Below are positions 21,421-32,008 of a stretch of DNA of 64,000 nt, in pieces. How positions within the stretch are numbered: position 1 is the stretch's first letter; every line of letters begins with the position of its first letter. The notes below the pieces were generated by a model. That model searched no databases. It was not told the DNA's origin and saw only the letters and a program-made list of their open reading frames with translations. The stretch spans positions 1-64,000 of the forward strand of contig JARVLF010000012.1 of NCBI GenBank assembly GCA_030849465.1, in the 5' to 3' direction. The DNA comes from Moesziomyces globuligerus (lineage: Eukaryota; Basidiomycota; Ustilaginomycetes; Ustilaginales; Ustilaginaceae). The position numbers were made by a program, and so were the translations under genes.

Positions 21421-23181
21421 GATGAGCGAGATGCGGATGGGGTTGGACGAGCAGCAAGCACGGCCCGCTCGTGGGGCATGACTAACTTCGAACATCGAAT
21501 CACGTTTGACTCTGGAAGCGTGTCCGCACAGGCTCTCATCGCTTGCTGCCAAGACTCGATGCCGAACAGAAGCGCTTTGCATCAAGCGCAGAACGCTTCG
21601 ATGCGGGGCAGAGGAGGCGCATTTCTTTCCCAGCAAGAGCTGACTGCCTCACGACACCTGATGGCGGTGTCGGCCACGATGGAGCAAATCGTCTTGGTCG
21701 TTGAGTTCTGCAGAGCACTGCAGTTCGGCATCGATCGAGACTGGGCTCTGAGAGACTAGCTCGAATGGATGGGAGGATCTGCACTTGCTTCGCGAGGCCT
21801 TAGCGTCGCATCGTGCATTCATGATGCCGTTGCGAGGGTTCAGTGCATACGGTATAATAACGTACTGCGGGCTCAGAATGCGGCATGTGAACTCTGCTTC
21901 AGTACTGTTCGATGGACTGGGCCTGTCTCAGGGCGGCCTCGCTTAAGCAAACCAGCTTAGCTAGGCGATCATATTCAAGCGGGGTCCCAGCGCTAAGTTT
22001 GGAGGGTCCAGGAGATTCCGATTCCTGTATTTTGTACCACTAGCCGAGGCGCCGACGTGCAGCTGGCAAGGCAGTCACTGACTCTTGCATTCGGCCCAGG
22101 CCGGCCGTGCTCTGGAGGCTGTTCCATTGAGCTGTGGGAAGTGGGACGGGGCCAAACGGTGAAGCGAGCTCGTCTTTGGACAATGTACCTCGCTCAAACG
22201 TTGTTTGAGACCCACACTGGGCATTCTGTGCGCTCGGTGCACTCGGTGCAGATGGTGCCATCGTCCAAACCGCAGACCTCACTCGAGAGACTCCGCCAAG
22301 GTGTTGCCGAACGGGTTGCGAGACGAGGTTTCACAAGTTGTACGCTAAGCCAGCATACAGGAGCATGAAAGCTCCGAAGCTTGCGTATCCGGGGAAGATC
22401 ATGGTTCGGTGCGGGGAAACATGGTCGAACCCTGTCATGCACGCGGTCACATTGGGACCGCCAGCTTGGGCCATACGTTTTGCGGAGGTTTCTGTGGGTC
22501 GGCGCGCAAACATCCGGACCTGTCGGGTTGTGCAGACGAGAAGCCGATCTTTGTGCACTCCATGCTTGGCTCGGCTTGGCTTCCATGCCGACGGCGGCGG
22601 ACATCCGCCTTGATCGGAAACAAGCCTTGGACGACGTTTCGGAACTCGGCATTCTACCTTCATCGGGAGGACGCGCCGGAACTATCGCGATCAGATCGGG
22701 GTGCTACCTTTCTTCTGGCTTGAAAACTGAGCCACGTTTTCCTCTGCAGCGGTCGCGCAGGCGTGAGAGCAGAGGTCCGCGCGTCCCTTTGAAATTTCAC
22801 GGTCGCGCCGGTGAGAAAGTCCAACACCTGGCGAGAGAGCGCGTCGCCTCTTCGGCAGATCCGCGCTTGAGCTTTCCGCTGCTGATGCCGCTGCTTCTGC
22901 TGCTTCTGCAGCTTGCGCACCCACAAGCCACACCCAACAAGCCCAAGGTGATGAGGTCCATGGCATATGAAGCACTCGACCCCTAGCGAGCCCTGTCTCT
23001 CTCTCTCTCAACCCACACCATCATCACCAAGCTCAGAGCTCAGAAGCTATGCAGCTTTGAGGACGAGCCGCCCAGGCCCCTAACCGCCACGCATCCGAAA
23101 CGCGCCGCCTCCATCGCGTCGTCCTCTTTTACGCGTCCTCCACCTCACACCTCCGCAGCCATGCGTGCGTGAGCCATCATC
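21421..23181. other. Intergenic, 1.76 kb, one weak small frame
   Basis: This region lies between the divergent lipase and SMC5 genes. The only coding signal I can argue for is a 60-codon minus-strand frame at 22331-22513. CT-rich tracts precede the SMC5 start near 22996-23013. Confidence 0.55.
22331..22513 (-). CDS. Possible small mitochondrial-type membrane protein, 60 aa
   Basis: ATG 22513 opens a 60-codon frame. The start is basic and hydroxylated with no acid except one Glu (MFARRPTETSAKRMA), like a mitochondrial targeting peptide. The end has one hydrophobic span (MIFPGYASFGAFMLLYAGLAYNL) that finishes at the stop. This layout is typical of small respiratory-complex subunits, but I match it to none. 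It could be an exon of a longer gene or chance. Confidence 0.25.
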   Translation of the reverse strand: MFARRPTETSAKRMAQAGGPNVTACMTGFDHVSPHRTMIFPGYASFGAFMLLYAGLAYNL

Positions 23182-26100
23182 ATGGTCATTTCGTCGCGCA
23201 CATCGTCGGCGCTGCCCAAACAATCTCCTAGCAGCATTCAGCGACGGCGTCATCCTCTCGCAGAGGAGACCAACTTCGACCCCACCAACATGAAGCAGTC
23301 CAGATCCCAGACCGAGGTGCGTCTGTCGCAGCAGCGCAAACGCATCAAACGCTCGCCTTCCCACGAACACGACGCATCGCCATCACATCCATCCTCTCAG
23401 GCCGCAACGAGTCGCACGCCGCGTCAGAATCGCAACCAGGATACACCAAGCTCCGCTTTGCCGTCAAAAAGAAGACGAGCGTCACCCGATCCCCCACCCA
23501 TCGTCAACGGCTCGCCGTCACGTCCACGTCGGTCCACCGCCAACCCGCTAGCCCTCAATGGTAGCCAGACAGCAAACGCAGAGGATCAAGCCTCGAAGGA
23601 GGAAGCTGAGGTCCCGGATCCAGAGCACGACGATGCAGATTCAACACTTGCTCCGACCGAGTCGGCACATGCACCAGACACCGACCGCCGCCAGCGTCGA
23701 TCGGCCGACGGTTTTCTGCCCGGCTCCATCCGTCGCATCGCGCTCTCCAACTTCTTGACGTACGACTCGGTCGAGTTCCACGTCGGCCCCTACCTCAACC
23801 TCATCTGCGGTCCCAACGGAACCGGCAAGAGCAGCATCGCCTGCGCCATTGCCCTCGGCCTCGGCGGCCATCCCAGCCTGCTCGGACGAGCCTCGCAGCT
23901 CGGCTCCTTTGTCAAGCGCGGCGAGTCGCAAGGCTGGATCGAGATCGAGCTCCAGGCGCATCGCGGCGCCGCCAACCCCGTCATCCGCCGCACGCTCACC
24001 GCAGCCAGCAACAAGAGCGACTGGTTCCTCAACGGCCGCTCCACCACCAAGATTGCCGTGCTCGACACCGTCGCAACATTCGACATCGACGTCACCAACC
24101 TCTGCTCCTTCCTTCCCCAGGACAAGGTGCACGAGTTTGCCAAGATGACCGATGCCAAGCGCCTCGTCGAGACCGAAAAGGCCGTCGGCGGCGAGCGCCT
24201 CGTGCGCTGGCACGACCGCCTCAACGAGCACGGCAAAGCAGCCGCCGAGATCGCCACCCAGCTCAAAACCAAGCAGGACGAAATGGCGCACCTCGAACAG
24301 CGCAACCAGGCGCTCCAGGTCGACGTCCAGCGCTTCGAGGAGCGCAGGCAGATCGAGGAGCGAATCGAACGCCTCGAAGTCATGATCGCCATGGCCGACT
24401 ACAACCGCACCAAGCGCAACGTCCACGAGCTCCAGCAGGAGCGCGACGCGCGTCGTCAGCAGCTCGCCGACATCGCCCAGCGCGGCCAGCCCGTCCGGCA
24501 GAAGCGCACCGAGCTCGGCGAGAAGACGGCCAAGCTCACGCTCGAGCTCGAGCGCCTCGAGACCGTGTACGTGAGCGACGACAAGAAGCGGCGCGACCTC
24601 ATCAAGAAGGTCGAGGAGCTCGGCGGCGAGATCGAGACCAAGCTCGGCGAAGTCGGCGCGCTCAACCGCAAGGACCAGGACCGCACACGCCGCATCCAGG
24701 AGCTCCGCAAGGAGATCGCCGATCGCTCGGCGAGCCTCGGCGACGAACCCGACGTTCAGGACACGGCCGAAGTCGAGGCCGAGATGCGCAAGGTGCGCGC
24801 CAAGCAGGACGACTGCACGACGCGCAAGAACGACGTGCAGCGCCAGATCCAGGACGTCAACATCGAGAGCCAGGCGATCGACAACGGCATGCAGAGCTAC
24901 CGCCAGCAGCTGGCGCAGCTCGACAACGTGCCGCAGCAGCGGCTCGAGAAGCTCCGCCAGGCGGACCAGGACGTGTACAAGGCGACCATGTGGCTGCGCG
25001 AGAACCAGCACCGCTTCCGCAAGCCCGTGCACGAGCCGATCCTGCTCGAGATCTCGCTCAAGGATCCGCGCTACGCGGCGGCGGTCGAGTCGTGCATCCC
25101 GTTTCCCGTGCAGAAGACGTTTGTGTGCCAGACGCGCGAGGACTACGACCTGTTCACGCGCGAGCTCGTAGATGGGCGCAAGATGCGCCTCACCATCGCC
25201 GAGGTCGAGGGCATCACGCTCGACCACATGCGCCCGGACGTGCCGCGCGAGGAGCTGGCGGCGCTCGGCTTCGAGGCGTACGTGATCGACATGCTCGACG
25301 GGCCCGAGGATGTGCTGGTGCATCTGTGCCGACAGTCGCACCTGCACAGGCTGCCGATCACGCACGACGCCAACGTCGACGTCGAGCGCATCGAGCGCTC
25401 GGGCAAGTTCCGCCGCTTCATCGCCGGCGGCGAGAACTTCACCATCAACGTCTCGCGCTACGGCGCCGACGTGCGCCAGACGGTCTCGAGGCGCATCGGG
25501 CCGGCGCGCAGCCTGGTCGACTCGGTCGATCGCGAGCGGCAGCGGCAGCTGTCCGCGTGCATCCAGGAGGCGAGCACGAAGAAGAAGGAGCTCGAGAACC
25601 AGACGCGCACGCTGCTCAAGACGGATCAGGCGCTCAAGGCCGAGCAGACGCGGTACGCGGAGCAGGTCGAGGAGCTGCAGCAGCAGAAGCGCCAGAAGGT
25701 GGGCGCGCACAAGCAGTGGCAGCGCGAGCGCGCGCTGATCGAGGCGAAGCGGCGCGAGCTCCGCGACCGGGAGCGCGAGCCGTCGCGCGAGGAGAAGCGC
25801 GCGCGGCTCATGAAGGAGGTGCGCAAGCTCGCGCAGAAGCGCGCGCAGAAGATGCAGGACCTGGGTGCGCAGACGGTGGAGATGAGCAAGGTCTCGGACC
25901 GGAAGCACGGCGCGCTGCTGAGCAAGTGGCAGTGGGACGCGTGCGGCGTGGAGCTGGAGAACGCGCTGCGCGATGTGCACGAGGCGGAGCGCGAGGCGGC
26001 GGGCGCGCTCGAGGCGGCGCAGGCGGCGCATCTGCGGGCGCGGCGCGAGGCGGCGGAGCTGCGGGCGCAGGTGCAGCGGCTCATCGACGAGGCGGGCGAG

Positions 26101-26838
26101 CTGGTGGCCGGACTGGATCCGAACGACGACGAGCTGCTCGATCTGGAGCGGTGCAGCGCCGAACTGCGCGCCGAGCAGTCCAAGCTCGAGCTCGCCGAGG
26201 GCGTGCGGCCCGAGGTGATCGAGCAGTATCGGCTGCGCCAGCGCGAGATCGCGCGGCTGGCCGAGCAGGTGGACGAGCTGAGCGAGCTGCATGCGCAGAC
26301 GCTGGCCAAGATCGCCGCCACGCGCAAAAAGTGGGAGCCGCTGCTGCGGCAGTTGGTCGAGCAGGTTTCGCGCCAGTTTTCGCGCGCGTTTGATGCTATG
26401 GGTCTCGCGGGCGAGCTGCGCATCGGCGAGGATGCCGACTTCGAAAAGTGGAAGCTCGAGATCATGGTCAAGTTCCGAAACGCCGAAGAGCTCGCACCGC
26501 TCTCGGCACAGCACCAGTCCGGAGGCGAGAGGACGCTGAGCACCATCATGTACATCATGAGTCTGCTCCAGCTCAGCCGCAGCCCGTTTACGCTCGTCGA
26601 CGAGATCAACCAGGGCATGGACCCCACCGCCGAGCGCGTGACGCACAACCAGATCGTCCAGCTCACCTGCCAGGAGGCCGCATCGCAGTACTTTTTGATC
26701 ACCCCCAAGCTCCTCCCCGACCTTGCCGTGCATCGGCGCCAGAAGGTCCTCCTCGTCAACAACGGCGTCTACGCACAGAGGAGCTTCAAGCTCGACGCCG
26801 TCCTCAAGGCCAAGCGAAGAGCGACCCAGGTCAGCTGA
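23182..26838 (+). CDS. SMC5: Structural maintenance of chromosomes protein 5
   Basis: Single exon, 1218 aa. This is the SMC5 subunit of the SMC5/6 complex, which acts in the nucleus in recombinational repair and replication restart. Residues 1-175 are a low-complexity, basic extension, longer than in yeast Smc5. The ATPase head starts at FLPGSIRRIALSNFLTYD, with Walker A GPNGTGKSS at about 210. Two long coiled coils rich in Glu, Arg and Gln (about 340-620 and 780-1050) flank a hinge (about 640-760). The C-terminal head has the signature HQSGGERTLS (about 1112) and Walker B LVDEINQGMD. VDEINQGMD and the RRIALSNFLTYD start mark SMC5 and not SMC6. Alternative ATGs inside the extension (such as 23290) are possible. 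Confidence 0.96.
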   Translation: MVISSRTSSALPKQSPSSIQRRRHPLAEETNFDPTNMKQSRSQTEVRLSQQRKRIKRSPSHEHDASPSHPSSQAATSRTPRQNRNQDTPSSALPSKRRRASPDPPPIVNGSPSRPRRSTANPLALNGSQTANAEDQASKEEAEVPDPEHDDADSTLAPTESAHAPDTDRRQRRSADGFLPGSIRRIALSNFLTYDSVEFHVGPYLNLICGPNGTGKSSIACAIALGLGGHPSLLGRASQLGSFVKRGESQGWIEIELQAHRGAANPVIRRTLTAASNKSDWFLNGRSTTKIAVLDTVATFDIDVTNLCSFLPQDKVHEFAKMTDAKRLVETEKAVGGERLVRWHDRLNEHGKAAAEIATQLKTKQDEMAHLEQRNQALQVDVQRFEERRQIEERIERLEVMIAMADYNRTKRNVHELQQERDARRQQLADIAQRGQPVRQKRTELGEKTAKLTLELERLETVYVSDDKKRRDLIKKVEELGGEIETKLGEVGALNRKDQDRTRRIQELRKEIADRSASLGDEPDVQDTAEVEAEMRKVRAKQDDCTTRKNDVQRQIQDVNIESQAIDNGMQSYRQQLAQLDNVPQQRLEKLRQADQDVYKATMWLRENQHRFRKPVHEPILLEISLKDPRYAAAVESCIPFPVQKTFVCQTREDYDLFTRELVDGRKMRLTIAEVEGITLDHMRPDVPREELAALGFEAYVIDMLDGPEDVLVHLCRQSHLHRLPITHDANVDVERIERSGKFRRFIAGGENFTINVSRYGADVRQTVSRRIGPARSLVDSVDRERQRQLSACIQEASTKKKELENQTRTLLKTDQALKAEQTRYAEQVEELQQQKRQKVGAHKQWQRERALIEAKRRELRDREREPSREEKRARLMKEVRKLAQKRAQKMQDLGAQTVEMSKVSDRKHGALLSKWQWDACGVELENALRDVHEAEREAAGALEAAQAAHLRARREAAELRAQVQRLIDEAGELVAGLDPNDDELLDLERCSAELRAEQSKLELAEGVRPEVIEQYRLRQREIARLAEQVDELSELHAQTLAKIAATRKKWEPLLRQLVEQVSRQFSRAFDAMGLAGELRIGEDADFEKWKLEIMVKFRNAEELAPLSAQHQSGGERTLSTIMYIMSLLQLSRSPFTLVDEINQGMDPTAERVTHNQIVQLTCQEAASQYFLITPKLLPDLAVHRRQKVLLVNNGVYAQRSFKLDAVLKAKRRATQVS

Positions 26839-27224
26839 CGCACTTTGAGAATGTAGATCATGGGCATGCGCAGCGACAAAAACGACCGACGATTGAGTCC
26901 GGGCCAAGATGACCTGGCGATTCCTTTTCCGAGCGAGAGGGGGCAGAGTGGGGGCTTGAGTGATGGGATGCGATTCTAAGAAGAGAGCCGACAGGGAAGG
27001 GAAAGCAGGTGGATGCAGAGCAGTTGGATGCAGAGACGGACAAGCAGTTGGATGCTAGTGATACAGATGAGAGACTGGGACGCAGGAGGGGATGCGAGGA
27101 ATACCGAGTTTGGGGGAAGGGGCAAAGGAAGCAGGAGATGCAAGGGTTAAAGCAGTTGGATGCTGTGTGTGGGATGCTGTTGAAACAAAAAAAGGGTAGG
27201 GTATAACTTCAAGGGGGGGGATGT
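26839..27224. other. Convergent 3' region of SMC5 and MET2
   Basis: No gene seen. GCAGTTGGATGC-like words recur four times between 27016 and 27165, which makes a short, loosely repeated tract. Confidence 0.5.
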
Positions 27225-28982
27225 TTACCAACGGGTGACGTCTTCCACCTCGCCAAAGACGGATTCCTTTACGCTTGCAAGCGGGTCTTGGTCGATGGTG
27301 AGCGGGGTGCGTTGGTAGAGATGGTGGAGTTTGGAGCGGAGGAAGTTGCCGACGCTGGCGTTGATCTGTTCGAATTCGAGCAAGAAGCCATCGTGGCCAT
27401 CGGAGCTCTTTACACTGACAAACTCGGAACCCCTGACGAGTTCGTGGATGAGGAGTTGTTCCGGGGGCGCAAAGAGACCATCGCTCTCGATGCTGACCAC
27501 GAGCACACTCGGTGGTGTCACCTTGCCTTCGACTTGATCGTGGGCAGAGAGGACATCGAGCACGTTGATCAACGCCTCATCCTCCGCCTCTGCACTCTGA
27601 GGCTTGGAGCCCGCGTCGAGCTCCACACCGACGACCGAGCCGGTGGACGAGCGAAGCACACGCCAACCCCAGCGGAAGCGCGCGACGTCGTGGCTGTCCA
27701 TCTTGCGCGTGAGGTGGAGGTAGCAGTTGGCATCGAAGCGACGCACAAACTTGTCGCCCTGGTAGCGCAGATACGACTGCGCCGAAAAGATCTCGGGCGC
27801 CGTGCTGGGCGAAAAGGGCTCCACCAACCTCTCGACTGGCACCACTGGCGGTAGGGGCGGAGTGGTGGCAGTCGGTGGCAGCGATGCACCAAAGTATCCA
27901 TTGCCGTTGGCGCTGCCAGCACCTGTGGCGACCAAGGAAGGAGAGGGGGACGAGTTGGAGCCGTAGGGTCTGACTTGGGGCGAGAGGTTTCCCTCGTTGT
28001 GTGCGGCGGCTGCGTCGTGTGCGAGCGAGGCTCTACGCTGATCGTCGCTCTGCTTTGCACTCGCCTCAGTCTCTTTGTCCGGTAGCGCCTTTGCGGCGCC
28101 GCCGCCCTGAAGCGCCTTGCCTACGCGTCTGCCGAAGCGGGATTCGAACGAGTCGCGCGAGCGGTAGGTGAGGAGGGCGGCCATCCTGGCTGCCGAGAGG
28201 CCGTTGCGCGGCGGCTCTGCGGGCTCGTAGTAGCCGTGCTTGAAGAGGGGATCCGAGTAGATCGACTGGCGCTGCGCTTCGGCCCAGGAGATGCACCATG
28301 CCGAGTGACGCGCCGAGGTGGCGAGCGGTACGATGGCCTGGATATACCTCTTTTGGTCGTGCTCGGTGCCTGGCCAGCGGGTGGGAAAGACGAGGGGCCA
28401 TTCGAGCACGGCCATTCCACCCATCGAGCCCCCGACTACGGCGGCGATGCTCTCGACGCCGAGGAACTCGAGCACGAGCTTCTGGATGCGCACATCGTCG
28501 CGCACCGTGGTGGCAGGAAATTCTGGACCCCACCAGCCGTGGCCTTGCCACTGCGCCCTCTCCGTCGCGGCGTGCTCGAGTGCGGCGGTGTTGGTCGGAT
28601 CCTGGTTGGCCCAGAAGGACTCACCGCCTGCCTGTGTGCAGGAAGAGGCGGAGCCGTAGGGGCTGCCGAGGACGTTGCAGCAGACGACGAAGAAGCGCGC
28701 GTAGTCAAAGACCTTGTCGACGCCGAGCAGCGGGCCCCACCAGTCCTCCACGTCTGCGGAGCCGGTGAGCGCGTGGCAGACGACGAGGGCATTGTCGCGC
28801 GTATCTGCGAGTCGACCCCAGGTCTTGAAGGCGACGGGGACGTTGGTGAGGACGACGCCCGACTCGAGCGGGAAGCGCGGAAAGAGGAGGTAGCGCTGTC
28901 GACCGGCGAGCAGGCTCGACTGGGGCGAGGTGGGACCGGGAATCTCGCGCGGACGCGGAAGCAGGTGGTCGTCGTACGCCAT
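27225..28982 (-). CDS. MET2: Homoserine O-acetyltransferase
   Basis: I chose ATG 28982 because it has A at -3 and G at +4; an upstream in-frame ATG at 29090 in poor context would add 36 residues. The product has 585 aa. It transfers acetyl from acetyl-CoA to homoserine, the first committed step to methionine. The alpha/beta-hydrolase core is clear: LVVCHALTGSADVEDWWGP, oxyanion region NVLGSPYGSASS, nucleophile elbow GGSMGGMAVLEW (about 185), the Asp in VSIESDGLFAP and the His in SSDGHDGFLLE. An insert of about 110 residues (low-complexity, Ala/Ser/Pro rich) lies in the cap region, so the protein is longer than yeast Met2. A serine acetyltransferase of the same family is the main alternative. 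Confidence 0.9.
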   Translation of the reverse strand: MAYDDHLLPRPREIPGPTSPQSSLLAGRQRYLLFPRFPLESGVVLTNVPVAFKTWGRLADTRDNALVVCHALTGSADVEDWWGPLLGVDKVFDYARFFVVCCNVLGSPYGSASSCTQAGGESFWANQDPTNTAALEHAATERAQWQGHGWWGPEFPATTVRDDVRIQKLVLEFLGVESIAAVVGGSMGGMAVLEWPLVFPTRWPGTEHDQKRYIQAIVPLATSARHSAWCISWAEAQRQSIYSDPLFKHGYYEPAEPPRNGLSAARMAALLTYRSRDSFESRFGRRVGKALQGGGAAKALPDKETEASAKQSDDQRRASLAHDAAAAHNEGNLSPQVRPYGSNSSPSPSLVATGAGSANGNGYFGASLPPTATTPPLPPVVPVERLVEPFSPSTAPEIFSAQSYLRYQGDKFVRRFDANCYLHLTRKMDSHDVARFRWGWRVLRSSTGSVVGVELDAGSKPQSAEAEDEALINVLDVLSAHDQVEGKVTPPSVLVVSIESDGLFAPPEQLLIHELVRGSEFVSVKSSDGHDGFLLEFEQINASVGNFLRSKLHHLYQRTPLTIDQDPLASVKESVFGEVEDVTRW

Positions 28983-29338
28983 CGTATCTTGCAAAAGCCC
29001 GCTTCCGCCGTATGGGCCAAGGTGATGGGGAAAGCAATGGCGATGGACAGAAGGAAGAAGTGCAAAAAGCCGTGTCGTGTCGAGAGTCATGCAATGCAGT
29101 TCATCACCCCAGCCAAGCGTCGGATTGTGTGATTCCGGCTTCTTGCGCCGGCACTATCTGTCTCGGCCTAACACGTTGGAAGCTTGCACGTGTTTGGGCG
29201 CTGCCTCGAGCGAGTCGGCGGTGGGATCGGCAGAGCCGACGAGCCGTTAGCCGCTGTTTGCAATCCCAAATCCCAAATTACGAGACGAGCTTGGAGCTGG
29301 ATTTGAGTGATTGGAAACCACCATCCATTCGGCCTAGC
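28983..29338. promoter_or_regulatory. Shared divergent promoter, MET2 and four-span membrane protein
   Basis: About 356 bp separate the two start codons, so both promoters must lie here. No clear TATA box is seen. TGGGATCGG and CAATCCCAAATCCCAAATTA (29261-29280) stand out as AT-richer sequence. Confidence 0.5.
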
Positions 29339-30130
29339 ATGTCGGTGCCACACTCGAGCGGCGGTGTTCCGCTCTCGCCCACGCTCTCGGCCACGTCTTC
29401 GACCGCCTCTACGACAGCGACGGTGCTCGAGGGGCAGGGGAGTCCGCGCTCGCTGGTGAATCTGGGCAAGCAGCTCAAGTACCTCGCCATCGGCGGCGTG
29501 GTGACCTCGTACTTCCAGGTGTACACGCATCTCGTCGATGCGCTCAGCCTCGGTCTTTCCACCACGCCCGCCAAGCTCGCTGCGCTGTCTTTGGCGCTGT
29601 TGGGCCTGACGGTTGTGATGTTCACCTATGTGATCCTGCTCCCCGCACGAGGGCACGAGGTCAACTACATGGAATGGCGATCCGACTCGCGTCTCTCCAC
29701 CGCCATCCCTCTGCTGACGGCTAGCATCATCCTTGGATGGTCGACACTGCTCCTAACCCTCAGCCCCGTAGGTGCACCTGCTCCTCCGGCGAGCTCGATC
29801 ACCCAGAGACTCCAACAAGCAGCCGCGTTTACCGGACTCGACTCGCTCCAGGCTCGCATCGGCGCAGTGCCCAACTCGGCCTGGAGGGCGCAGAGCTGGG
29901 ACAAGATCGCAGCGAGCTTCAAGATCGGTGCGGCTCCAGAGGATAGGTTGAAGCAGTACTTTGGCGTGCTCACGCAGAGGGCGGAGGATTGGGCTCGCAT
30001 GAACATGCGTACCATCGGCTGGACCGGCGCCCTCGCCGCAAGCGTTGGCACCTATCTCCTCATCTTTGGAGCAGTAGGCCTCCTCGGATTCTTGGCCCCA
30101 CATCCTTCCCCAAAACTCAAACGCTTCTAG
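29339..30130 (+). CDS. Four-span membrane protein of unknown function
   Basis: ATG 29339 gives 263 aa. A Ser/Thr-rich N-terminus of about 45 residues is followed by hydrophobic segments at YLAIGGVVTSYFQVYTHLV, LAALSLALLGLTVVMFTYVILL, IPLLTASIILGWSTLLLTL and, after a loop with amphipathic helices, WTGALAASVGTYLLIFGAVG. The C-terminus is short and basic (HPSPKLKRF). I recognise no family. The tail is not a known ER-retrieval signal. A role linked to MET2 is not implied by the shared promoter alone. Confidence 0.8.
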   Translation: MSVPHSSGGVPLSPTLSATSSTASTTATVLEGQGSPRSLVNLGKQLKYLAIGGVVTSYFQVYTHLVDALSLGLSTTPAKLAALSLALLGLTVVMFTYVILLPARGHEVNYMEWRSDSRLSTAIPLLTASIILGWSTLLLTLSPVGAPAPPASSITQRLQQAAAFTGLDSLQARIGAVPNSAWRAQSWDKIAASFKIGAAPEDRLKQYFGVLTQRAEDWARMNMRTIGWTGALAASVGTYLLIFGAVGLLGFLAPHPSPKLKRF

Positions 30131-30453
30131 TCAACACCCAGCGCACCAACATCCCCCCCTCCTTCGTTAAACCCTCCCGCTTCTTCGCTCCTCCGCCCTT
30201 GTCGTAATGCAAAACACACACACATCCTCATACCCATCCACGCGCACGCCCTTCACTGGCTACCAATGACTGTGAGCGAGAGAAAACAATATGCGTACAA
30301 ATACAATCCCCACCGAAGCAGTCGTGCTCCGTGCGAGGCCAAAGGTATGCGGGTGGAAAGAACAGGGCTAGGAGCGATGTTCTGGAGGGGGGGGCATCTT
30401 TTCCCTCGCGCCGCTGATAGCACCCTCTCGTGCCATTCGAGAAGATGAAAGCG
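30131..30453. other. Convergent 3' region
   Basis: About 320 bp lie between the four-span gene and the receptor gene. Only a short G run (30388-30395) stands out. Confidence 0.6.
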
Positions 30454-31971
30454 CTATGACTTCCAGCCCCTCTTTACGCCGGCGACGGCCTTCTTGCCTA
30501 CCCTTTGGGTGAGGCTCTCCTGTACAGCCTCGCCCATCGCCTTGCGACGCCTACGCTTCATGCGCTGTCGGAAGGAGCGCTCGATGAACTGGAAGATGAT
30601 CGCGTCGATGGCGCCCTGTGCAAAGATGAGCCAGCGCGAGAGCTGATGCAACCAATCGTGTGCGTTTCGTACCGATGCCTTTGGATCCGCCAGATCCACC
30701 GACAAGCGCGCGATCGAGATGGAAAACAGCAGACAGTACGCCGCAGGATACAGCAGCAACAACAACGACGCCTGCCGGTTCAACGTAGACCCGATCGACT
30801 CTACGCCATTCTCGTCCTGCGACGACGTCGACGACGTGCCGGTATACACGCCGGTATCTTCGCGCCCCACGCCCGTGCCCGTCGCTGTGCCCCTACGACC
30901 CGCACGCGCAGCTGCACCCTCCCCCTGACCAGCCGTAACATCCATGCCCCAGTTCCAGTCGTCGCCGAGCGCCTCCTCGAACGCCTCCTTGCTCGGCATC
31001 TCGACCATCACCTCTCCGGGCAGGATCTGCACCGCGCTGCTGCGTCGCTCCGAGCCAAGTCCCGTGCGCGCGCGCGCCATCTCGTCGTCGCCCATGGCGA
31101 GGATATCCGCCATGCGGTAGCTCCTCATCGGCGCCTTGTAGTGCTTCAGATGCTCCACCGGTGGCGTCATCATGTCAAAGTCGCCCGCATCCTTGCGTGG
31201 ACGCATGCGCCGCGCGCCATCATCGCTCTCGTCATCACTGCTCCCCACGCCGCCTGCAGCGAAGCGCGAATCGCCCGTCGACGCCCGACGATCGCCTCGC
31301 ATCCCCACACTGCTCACCGCATTCGCACCCGCGGTAAACGGTCTGCGCGACACGCTCCCCGCGGCGCCTCGCGAAGCGCCGGATGCGCGCACCGAGTCGT
31401 CGTCCGAGCCGCGCGGGAAGGAGCCGTTGAGCGGAGCGCTGGAACCCTTGGCCGAGAGCGAGTTGGCCGCACCCGCACCCCCCGCCGACGACGTCGAGGG
31501 CGAGTGCGGGCTGATGGACGAGGCGTCGTAGTGCGGCGCGTTGGCGCTCGCAATGTCGAGCTCGCTCGGCATCGGCCGACGTGATGCCATCGAGTAGTTG
31601 GGATCCAACAGCGCGTAGCTCGCCAGCGGCGCTGCAGCCGATGCTGGCGAAACCTCGCGCTCATCGTGCGCAGCGCGCGCGCCGGCGTACGAGAGCAGAC
31701 CCGAGAGCGAAGTATCCGCCTCCTTGTCGTCCATGTCGACGTCGACGTACGAGTCCTTGCGGCGCGCGCCCGGATCGAGCGTGGTCATCTCGACGCTGCC
31801 GTCCTTCTCGACGAGCGACGACGAGCGGCGACGGTGCGGCGCCGGATCGTTCTTGTTGAGGCTCGGAGCGATGCGGCTGGCGTTGGACGTCTTTGTGCTG
31901 TGCTCCGCAGACGAGGCGGGTCCAGACGAACCGTGCTCCTGCGGTGCCAACGCGGTCTCGAGAAGAGGCTG

Positions 31972-32008
<37 letters not shown>

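Noticed and set aside
21314..21457. N-terminal extension of the lipase
   Set aside because: It would hide the signal peptide behind 48 residues and starts upstream of the TATA box.
23641..26907. 1088-codon frame antisense to SMC5
   Set aside because: Leu, Ala and Arg rich mirror of coiled-coil codons; no recognisable domain.
28131..28160. GGGATTCGAAC resembling a tRNA T-loop
   Set aside because: It lies inside MET2 codons and no cloverleaf can be drawn around it.
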